Positions 40,438 to 46,399 of a stretch of DNA of 46,399 bases are shown piece after piece. Positions within the stretch are counted from its first letter, which is position 1; every line of letters begins with the position of its first letter. The notes beneath the pieces are model-generated. The model was not told where the DNA came from, did not search any database, and saw only the letters and a program-made list of their open reading frames with translations. The stretch covers positions 1 to 46,399 of the forward strand of contig CAXTTV010000013.1 in assembly GCA_964247295.1 (NCBI GenBank). The letters are read 5' to 3'. The stretch is from CAXTTV01 sp964247295 (GTDB lineage Bacteria; Chloroflexota; Ktedonobacteria; Ktedonobacterales; Ktedonobacteraceae). The position numbers and the translations under genes were made by a program.

Positions 40438-41571
40438 TTATTTAAGGATTAGTGGCAGGTGCTTGACTCCATAGACGAAGAAGCTTCCGACCTTTTCCAA
40501 CTGAACGCTCTGGTCTCTGTGAATCTGTGGGAGTGTCTGCCTTAAAGCTTCAAAGGTGATCCGCCCCTCCAGACGGGCCAGGGGCGCGCCCAGGCAGAAA
40601 TGAATCCCATGCCCAAAGGCGATATGCCGGTTTGGCGTTCGGCGAATGTCGAACGTATCGGGATTGGGAAACTGATCGCTGTCCCGATTGGCCGAGCCGA
40701 TCCATGCCGTGACCCACTGCCCCTTTGTAATTTCCTGATCTCCCAGGGTTGTATCAGCAACGGTGATGCGGAACATGCATTGCACCGGTGAAAGATATCT
40801 CAGTACCTCTTCTACTGCGCTCGGAACCAGCGAGGCATCACTGCGCAACTCTTCCCAGGCTTCCGGATGCTGCTCAAAGCAGAGGATTGCGTTGCCGATC
40901 AAATTAGTGGTAGTCTCGTTGCCAGCGACCAGCAGCAGGATACAGAAGCCAACAATTTCTTGCAAGCTTAGATGCTCGCCATCTACCTGAGCGGTAATGA
41001 GATTGCTGATCAGGTCATCCTGGGGCTCGCGGCGGCGTTGCTCGATGATCCCGCCAAAATACTGAGCCATGTCTATCTGCGCCTGCGCGAAATTCCCACT
41101 AGAGTTTCCAATAATCTGATCGGACCAGTTTTTGAATTTTTCCTGATCCTGAGTGGGGATGCCCATCATCTCGGCAATCACCGTAACCGGTAGAGGATAG
41201 GCCAGGTCGTCGATCATATCCATGCGGTTTCGGTTTTTGATTGGCGTTAACATCTCTTCAACCAGTTCGCTGATCCGATTCTCCATTCGAGTGACCGCAC
41301 GTGGTGTAAATGCCTGCGTAACAATGTTGCGCAGCTTGCGGTGACGAGGTGGGTCCAGGCTGATGATGCTAGAATTGATGGCGTCTTTGTCCCCTGAGGG
41401 GTCGGCCCGCTCCGAGGAGAAGGTCGCATGTTCTGAAAGCACACGTTGAACGTCATCATACTTGAATACGTTGATGCTGCGATACTGAGGTTCAACCATT
41501 ACAGGTGAGTTCTGCCGCATCATCGCGTAAAAGGGAAAGGGGTCAAGGGCCTGTTCGTCTGAAATGTTCAT
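40438..41571 (-). CDS. Cytochrome P450
   Basis: Soluble bacterial P450 monooxygenase of 377 aa from the ATG at 41571. The I-helix oxygen-activation motif is AGNETTTNLIG, the ExxR motif is in VEEVLRYLSP, and the heme loop AFGHGIHFCLGAPLA has the Cys ligand near residue 326. There is no membrane anchor. It needs external ferredoxin and reductase, and neither adjoins it. No strong ribosome-binding site is visible; a TACAAT -10 lies at 41610-41615. An ATG 31 codons upstream is in frame but would include the promoter. Neighbours (acyl-CoA dehydrogenase pair, acyl-CoA ligase) suggest lipid or terpenoid oxidation, which is inference. Confidence 0.94.
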   Translation of the reverse strand: MNISDEQALDPFPFYAMMRQNSPVMVEPQYRSINVFKYDDVQRVLSEHATFSSERADPSGDKDAINSSIISLDPPRHRKLRNIVTQAFTPRAVTRMENRISELVEEMLTPIKNRNRMDMIDDLAYPLPVTVIAEMMGIPTQDQEKFKNWSDQIIGNSSGNFAQAQIDMAQYFGGIIEQRRREPQDDLISNLITAQVDGEHLSLQEIVGFCILLLVAGNETTTNLIGNAILCFEQHPEAWEELRSDASLVPSAVEEVLRYLSPVQCMFRITVADTTLGDQEITKGQWVTAWIGSANRDSDQFPNPDTFDIRRTPNRHIAFGHGIHFCLGAPLARLEGRITFEALRQTLPQIHRDQSVQLEKVGSFFVYGVKHLPLILK

Positions 41572-41667
41572 TATGCGTTTATGCTTTCTATTTTTATTAG
41601 TACTTCTATATTGTACCAAAAATATACCATGCATAACACGTTCGTTTTGACCATCTGGCCTCAATAG

Positions 41668-43281
41668 TTAACTTATTTTAATGAATTCCATCAGAAGACT
41701 GGGTTTAACGATGTGATACCGTTCATCGGTTTCAAGTTCGTCCGCGACCTGTCGGATCTCGCCCGGTCCCATATTCCAGGCCAGTACATAGACGTTCAGG
41801 TAGAGTGGACGCCTCCGCTGCATCCGCGCGGCTCGACGGATAACGCGCAGCGCCTGAGTCCTGCTGCCGACCAGTCCCAGATTGCGATAAAGAGGTATTC
41901 CATCGTTGATTATCATCTTCGATTGCCATCGACCGGCCCCACTTAATAGGCCCTTTAAGCCGTAGCTTTTGAGCGTTTGAAGATAGCGTTGCTGAATAAT
42001 GGTCGCGGTAAACCCCATATCACCCCCTAGAACGGCGGAGAGCAGGTTCAGGCCCCGGCTATGCAAGGTATCGGTATCCAGAACCTCCAGAACGGAAAGA
42101 TCCATCTCTTTCATCAATCGACCGGTGAGATCCAGAAACCAGGGCAGATGTTCTGTGGGCCAGCGCGATGGAAATATATAGCCGGCTCCGCTTGGGCCGG
42201 CGATCATCTCGTCTTGATCGCTCGCGCTTTTTTGATAGTAGGCGGCTATCGAGGGCGCGGCCTGACTGAGGGCCGGGGCGATGGTCCAGCCGATTGGAAC
42301 CGTCCCTCGCGCCGGATCATGCCAGAGTTGCCGCATTCGGTGCTGAGTGTACTGAAGATTATCGCCGTCACTCATAGTAAATGAAACATAAATTTTTCCA
42401 TCTTCGGCTTCTGGCTCGGTGCTTTCTACTTTAGTATTGCGCGTGCTGGTTGTTTGCACTCCGGATTGCAGAGCCGTCCAGACCTCCAGGTTGGTGAAAT
42501 AGTCTGAGGCCAATACCGGGATGGCCGCCTCTGAACATAGGGTGACGCCGCTCCCTTCATTAATAAACCAGCCCATATGTACCGCTCGTGGAGGGTAGCG
42601 CTGGAGGATCTCCTGAAGTAACACGCGTTCCGATCCTGGCTTCCTCTGATATGGAAAGATATCGCGTGAGTCCAGCCAGTAGACAAAGGCCCCGGTGGCG
42701 ATCAGGAAGGGGCGTAGTCCAACACTAATACTCGGATTCATCCCGGCCACGACTCGGGCGGAGCTCTGGTCAAGAAAATGCTCTCGCGCCCAGGCATAGG
42801 CCTCCGCCCGGCTTTTCCAGTGATAGGCGCGTAGATCAAACAGAACGGAAAAGTTGTAGGGATCGCTGCGGAGTTTATCCGCCAGTCCTGGTGAGGCAAT
42901 CAGGGCGTTTTGTTGTCCCGCGATGGTCGTCGCGACATTGATGCTATCAATAAATTCTGGGTCATAGATGACTACCCCTTCGATGTGATCGCGATAGGCC
43001 TCAATCACTTTTTCCTGGGTGGTTTCGTATCTTGCCTCGCGGATATCGTAGGGTATGATATCCTGGATCTCGGAGAGCCAGCCGGGATCATCGTGGTGAC
43101 TGATCAGATAGAGATGGGGCTGAGGGCGGTTAACAATTCCAGCTAGCGAGGCCAGCAGGATCTGAACATCCTGATGTGTCCCACGTATATCATAGATTTC
43201 CAGATGTTCCGGGGTTTGAAAGGCCGGTACCAGCCGATCCACCGGCCAATCTATTAAAGAGTAATGGTTTTTTTTATCCAT
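41668..43281 (-). CDS. GxGYxYP family protein
   Basis: Protein of 537 aa. The family motif appears as GPSGAGYIFP (Phe for the second Tyr). Other conserved-looking parts are EIYDIRGTHQDVQILLASLA at the N-terminus, SFTMSDGDNLQY in the core and GWTIAPALSQAAP. Members are described as putative glycoside-hydrolase-like proteins of unknown activity. No signal peptide is present, so a cytoplasmic location is indicated, which is unusual for a polysaccharide enzyme. The ATG at 43281 follows AAGGAG; an earlier ATG (43305) does not. It lies ~96 nt upstream of the P450 gene in the same direction. Confidence 0.8.
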   Translation of the reverse strand: MDKKNHYSLIDWPVDRLVPAFQTPEHLEIYDIRGTHQDVQILLASLAGIVNRPQPHLYLISHHDDPGWLSEIQDIIPYDIREARYETTQEKVIEAYRDHIEGVVIYDPEFIDSINVATTIAGQQNALIASPGLADKLRSDPYNFSVLFDLRAYHWKSRAEAYAWAREHFLDQSSARVVAGMNPSISVGLRPFLIATGAFVYWLDSRDIFPYQRKPGSERVLLQEILQRYPPRAVHMGWFINEGSGVTLCSEAAIPVLASDYFTNLEVWTALQSGVQTTSTRNTKVESTEPEAEDGKIYVSFTMSDGDNLQYTQHRMRQLWHDPARGTVPIGWTIAPALSQAAPSIAAYYQKSASDQDEMIAGPSGAGYIFPSRWPTEHLPWFLDLTGRLMKEMDLSVLEVLDTDTLHSRGLNLLSAVLGGDMGFTATIIQQRYLQTLKSYGLKGLLSGAGRWQSKMIINDGIPLYRNLGLVGSRTQALRVIRRAARMQRRRPLYLNVYVLAWNMGPGEIRQVADELETDERYHIVKPSLLMEFIKIS

Positions 43282-43432
43282 AAAAGGCTCCTTGCTTTGT
43301 ACCAATCATAGGCTTTCCCCTTGATTTCCCTGACGCTCTCTTGTATGCTACAAAGACATCTTACCCGGTTATCTGTACTGTACCTTTTGTATTTTTCTGT
43401 TCTGCTCAAGGTTGAGCCAGAAAGGACCTGGT

Positions 43433-45064
43433 ATGTCAGATCACATGTTCGCTCCTGAACTGTTTCGCCCTCCTCTTGATCTACCTGAAGCTCCTTACGA
43501 TACCCTGCTGCGAGAAGCGGCTGAACGGTCTCCTGATCGACCAGCTATTGTTTACCATGATCTCATTTATACCTATCGGGAAGTGGTTTCGATGGTGAAT
43601 TCGATCGCGAACGGTTTTCGCGATCTTGGTTTGCGGAAAGGGGATCGTGTCTGTTTGCTGCTCATGAATAGGCCTGAATATACCATCTCATTTATGGCAG
43701 CCGCGACCATAGGGGTGGTGGTCAGCCCGATGAACCCTTCCTATAAGGAGCGGGAGATTGCCTATCAGCTTGCGAATTCTGAGGCATCGGCGATTGTGGT
43801 TCAGCAGGAGCTGGCTCCCCTATTGCGAATTGTTCTGGCTCAGCATAATCTACCTTTTCTTAAGCAGATCATCGTGACTGGTGCCAGGGTTCCCGAGGGG
43901 CTGCCCAACGCCATGACCTTCGCCAGCCTGATGCGCCAGTCCTCGCCAAAGAAGCCAGACGTTCAGGGGATCACTCCGGATGATCTACTGGCGCTACCTT
44001 ACTCTTCTGGTACAACTGGCCTGCCTAAAGGCACAATACTCACCCATCGCGCTCTGCTCTCAAACAACCTTCAGTTTACTACATCTTTGGGCGTAAGCTT
44101 TACCGACGTGGCCTTGCTATTCCTGCCGTTCTATCATATCTACGGCGCGATGCTGACCAATAGTTTCCTGGCTTGTGGCGCGACGCAGATTATGATGGAG
44201 CGTTTCGATTTTATGCAGTCGCTGGAGCTGTGTGAGAAGTTCAATGTCACATACTACTTCGCGGTCCCACCGATCGTGCTGGCCCTGGTGAATGCGCCTG
44301 TTCCTGAAGAACTGCTCAAGAGTAAGATGAAAACCGTGAAATACGTCTTTTCGGGTGCCGCGCCTCTCCCAATGGAGCCCGCGCGCCGCTTCCAGCAGAA
44401 GACGGGCATCCCAATTGTCCAGGGCTATGGTCTGACCGAGGCCTCTCCCCTGACTCATACTCAGCCCCGTGATCCCAATCTGGTCCGGCTGGAGACCGTT
44501 GGCCTCCCTGTCCATAATACAGAGCAACGGATCGTTGATATCGAGACTGGTGAGCGCGATCTACCGCCGGGTGAGGATGGAGAGATCATCATTCGCGGTC
44601 CTCAGGTGATGAATGGATATTGGAAGGCCCCTGAGGAGACCGCTCAAACTTTGCGAAATGGCTGGTTGCACACCGGGGATATCGGACATGTGGACCCCGA
44701 TGGCTATACAACAATTGTAGATCGTAAAAAGGAGATGATCAAGTATAAGGGCTTTGGGATCGCCCCTGCCGAGCTAGAGTCCCTGCTGATGGAGCATCCA
44801 GCGGTTCTGGACTCAGCCGTGATCGGTATCCCAGATGACGAGTCAGGCGAGATCCCCAAGGGCTTTGTCGTGTTGCGCAAGGACCAGCAGGCCACGCCAG
44901 ATGAGATCACCGCCTTTGTGAATGGCAAACTCGCAGGCTATAAAAAGATCCGCGAGGTTGAGGTGATTGACGCAATTCCTAAAGTCGCGTCCGGCAAGAT
45001 CCTGCGCCGGGAGCTTAAAGAGCGTGAGAAAGCTCTGCGCGCTAATCGAGATCTCACTATGTAG
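43433..45064 (+). CDS. Acyl-CoA synthetase (AMP-forming)
   Basis: ANL-superfamily ligase of 543 aa that activates a carboxylic acid to acyl-CoA through an acyl-AMP. Motifs: phosphate loop YSSGTTGLPKGTILTH, GYGLTEASPL, hinge and Asp region LHTGDIGHVDPDGYTTIVDR, KEMIKYKGFGIAPAELE, and the catalytic Lys in PKVASGKILRREL. It resembles 4-coumarate/medium-long-chain ligases. The ATG at 43433 follows GAAAGGACC; an in-frame TTG 21 nt upstream is not used. It is divergent from the GxGYxYP gene and ends in a shared terminator. It may feed the acyl-CoA dehydrogenases nearby. Confidence 0.94.
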   Translation: MSDHMFAPELFRPPLDLPEAPYDTLLREAAERSPDRPAIVYHDLIYTYREVVSMVNSIANGFRDLGLRKGDRVCLLLMNRPEYTISFMAAATIGVVVSPMNPSYKEREIAYQLANSEASAIVVQQELAPLLRIVLAQHNLPFLKQIIVTGARVPEGLPNAMTFASLMRQSSPKKPDVQGITPDDLLALPYSSGTTGLPKGTILTHRALLSNNLQFTTSLGVSFTDVALLFLPFYHIYGAMLTNSFLACGATQIMMERFDFMQSLELCEKFNVTYYFAVPPIVLALVNAPVPEELLKSKMKTVKYVFSGAAPLPMEPARRFQQKTGIPIVQGYGLTEASPLTHTQPRDPNLVRLETVGLPVHNTEQRIVDIETGERDLPPGEDGEIIIRGPQVMNGYWKAPEETAQTLRNGWLHTGDIGHVDPDGYTTIVDRKKEMIKYKGFGIAPAELESLLMEHPAVLDSAVIGIPDDESGEIPKGFVVLRKDQQATPDEITAFVNGKLAGYKKIREVEVIDAIPKVASGKILRRELKEREKALRANRDLTM

Positions 45065-45079
45065 GCCCTCATATCACTA

Positions 45080-45123
45080 AAAGGACTGGAAGAAATACAC
45101 ATCTTCCAGTCCTTTGTCTTTTT
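45080..45123. terminator. Terminator between convergent genes
   Basis: AAAGGACTGGAAGA (45080-45093) and TCTTCCAGTCCTTT (45102-45115) form a 14-bp perfect stem, followed by GTCTTTTT. Confidence 0.9.
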
Positions 45124-45133
45124 AAGAAAGCGA

Positions 45134-46072
45134 TCAGGAAAGGGCCATGAGATAGAGACCCCGCGACATCGCTTCTCCCGCGAGCGCACAGACCACGACA
45201 AGATAAAGCATTCCAGTTGCTGACTGGAACGAGCGATCCCGAATCAGCTTCCAGGCCAGCCCACCCAAAACCAGTGGAATAATCAAGCTGACCAGTACCC
45301 GGACCCAACCGATCGCATTGGCGCTGAGCGGTGTAACCACCTGGGCGTCGCCAGGCTTCACGTTTTTAGCATTGCCCTGAGGGGCGCTTACCGCTTGCTG
45401 CTGCACCGAAGGACTGGTGGCTGCGGTCGGATTAATCCCTGTGCCGAAAGTCAGGAAAGCCTGCATCAACACGGCCAGCAGGACCAGCGTGGTCGCGAAC
45501 TGCAAGGGTTTCTCCGAGAGCGCCGGTGTGACCAGATACCAGTGTCCGAGCCACATCGCCGTCATCACCCCACCCATTGCCAAGGCTGCCGCGAAAAATC
45601 CTATAACGGCCAGACTCTGCCCCAAACCCGTCGGTGCCAGCGTTCGGAACACCATTCCCATGACAAACAGTGTCCAGAGCCCGGCAATCGTCACCAGAGC
45701 CCCGCTGATCAACCGGAGTATCCGGATCGTATTCGCTTTGTTTTCCTGTTTCCCATCCACGCCAGCTCGACGATCCATGACCAGGAACAGATTGTAGGGA
45801 AGCATCAGCAGCAAGAACAAAAGCAGTGGCAGCGCCAGTTGTCCGGTCCAGGCTTTGTCCAGATGCGCATAGGTATTTAACAGTTCAGGCGTCACAAAGT
45901 TTTGCTGGAACAGATAGGTCAGGCCAGTCAGGGCCAGATAGATAAGAGCGTAGGAGACCAGAAAACCTCGTTTGACTTCGTTGCGCCAATCCAATAGAAA
46001 AAGCACCGCGAAGGAACCGATAGATAATTCGGTCATCACTATAAAAAGTACCAATGGAAGCGTCTCTAACAT
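45134..46072 (-). CDS. Polytopic membrane protein, possible respiratory anchor
   Basis: Protein of 312 aa with about eight hydrophobic segments. It opens MLETLPLVLFIVMTELSIGS and ends AGEAMSRGLYLMALS. The beginning and the terminal Arg-aromatic stretch recall DmsC/NrfD-type membrane anchors of molybdo-oxidoreductases, but this is a weak resemblance and no catalytic subunit adjoins. A Gln/Pro/Ala-rich loop (SPSVQQQAVSAPQGNAKNVK) interrupts the last third. The ATG at 46072 follows AAAAGGATAC; upstream in-frame ATGs add a poor hydrophilic extension. Confidence 0.75.
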   Translation of the reverse strand: MLETLPLVLFIVMTELSIGSFAVLFLLDWRNEVKRGFLVSYALIYLALTGLTYLFQQNFVTPELLNTYAHLDKAWTGQLALPLLLFLLLMLPYNLFLVMDRRAGVDGKQENKANTIRILRLISGALVTIAGLWTLFVMGMVFRTLAPTGLGQSLAVIGFFAAALAMGGVMTAMWLGHWYLVTPALSEKPLQFATTLVLLAVLMQAFLTFGTGINPTAATSPSVQQQAVSAPQGNAKNVKPGDAQVVTPLSANAIGWVRVLVSLIIPLVLGGLAWKLIRDRSFQSATGMLYLVVVCALAGEAMSRGLYLMALS

Positions 46073-46248
46073 ACAGTTCTGTATCCTTTTTGCCACGATC
46101 AAACAAGCCCTCTGAAGGCTGCCATGATTTTCGTGCGCCAGTATCAAAAATCTCTTTCCAGATTGTAGCGATAATCCGTATTTCCGACAAGTGGCAATCT
46201 GTGCATAGGTTTCCATAACAAGAAAGTTCTGATAGGTTACTTTTGTAT

Positions 46249-46277
46249 TGACAGCGGGTTACACCGTCTTTATAGTA
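46249..46277 (+). promoter_or_regulatory. Near-consensus sigma-A promoter
   Basis: TTGACA (46249-46254), a 17-bp spacer and TATAGT (46272-46277) match the consensus at 6/6 and 5/6. It lies ~56 nt before the partial gene at the window end. Confidence 0.85.
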
Positions 46278-46332
46278 GGGAGTACTGGGTGTTACGCTGC
46301 ACACAGAGGTATCTTTTGGGAGAGGAATAACT

Positions 46333-46399
46333 ATGCCACGCTGCCCCAACCCCCGTTGTCAGGCTGATTATCCTGTGGGTACATTTCAATGTACAAACC
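46333..46399 (+). CDS. Start of a zinc-ribbon protein (partial)
   Basis: ATG preceded by GAGAGGA. The first 22 codons read MPRCPNPRCQADY then PVGTFQCTN, giving a CxxxxC pair and a third Cys, as in N-terminal zinc ribbons of Ktedonobacterial signalling proteins (kinases, FHA or TPR proteins). The frame runs off the window, so the product is unknown. Confidence 0.7.
   Translation, partial: MPRCPNPRCQADYPVGTFQCTN

Noticed and set aside
1..46399. CRISPR arrays, tRNA, rRNA, prophage or transposase genes
   Set aside because: No regularly spaced repeats, cloverleaf sequences or recombinase motifs were seen on reading both strands; only the mosaic repeats hint at mobile DNA.

Overview
The window reads as chromosomal DNA of a Gram-positive-like, multi-domain-signalling bacterium, most probably Chloroflexota of the Ktedonobacteria type. 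This rests on inference from gene content: a non-RD Ser/Thr kinase with an extracytoplasmic lectin-like domain, two paralogous ECF sigma/anti-sigma modules, a fused MoaD-MoaE, a DUF4388 protein, several acyl-CoA dehydrogenases, and many mosaic intergenic repeats at moderate GC. No rRNA or tRNA is present to settle it. A run of ten N (27950-27959) shows that the sequence is a draft assembly.

Layout. 1-4.0 kb: Ser/Thr kinase, a decayed LLM-class flavin oxidoreductase ending in a repeat, and an Eis-like acetyltransferase. 4.1-9.4 kb: 7Fe ferredoxin, a Pro-rich zinc-ribbon protein, a BI-1 family membrane protein, thioredoxin, a GntR/UTRA regulator and a TPR protein. 9.4-18.0 kb, all minus strand: a fused MNT-HepT protein with a degenerate HEPN site, MoaD-MoaE, leucyl aminopeptidase, a response regulator and hybrid-sensing histidine kinase, two tandem homologous RNA-like units, a DUF4388 protein, and an ECF sigma/anti-sigma pair. 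18.4-23.3 kb: a SAM-cycle and methionine-salvage block (mtnA, PfkB kinase, ahcY, metK) with a 24-bp perfect palindrome between ahcY and metK. 23.4-31.1 kb: a PH-like membrane protein, an acyl-CoA dehydrogenase, a second sigma/anti-sigma pair, holB with a leaderless-type promoter, a PaaG-like crotonase and a methyltransferase-like protein. 31.4-37.5 kb: argJ-argD, a small membrane protein, comF and ftsH. 37.7-45.1 kb: two adjacent acyl-CoA dehydrogenases with complementary motif losses, a cytochrome P450, a GxGYxYP protein and an acyl-CoA ligase. The end holds a polytopic membrane protein and the start of a zinc-ribbon gene behind a near-consensus promoter.

Themes. Four copies of a mosaic inverted-repeat element lie between genes, three of them between convergent genes. 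Other convergent or terminal gaps carry ordinary intrinsic terminators. The strongest candidates for undescribed biology are the two tandem paralogous RNA units upstream of the histidine kinase (compensatory base changes, identical terminator loop, C-rich hairpin loop, own -10 boxes), the acyl-CoA dehydrogenase pair that looks like an obligate heteromer, and the MNT-HepT fusion that has lost both its RNase histidine and its AMPylation tyrosine.
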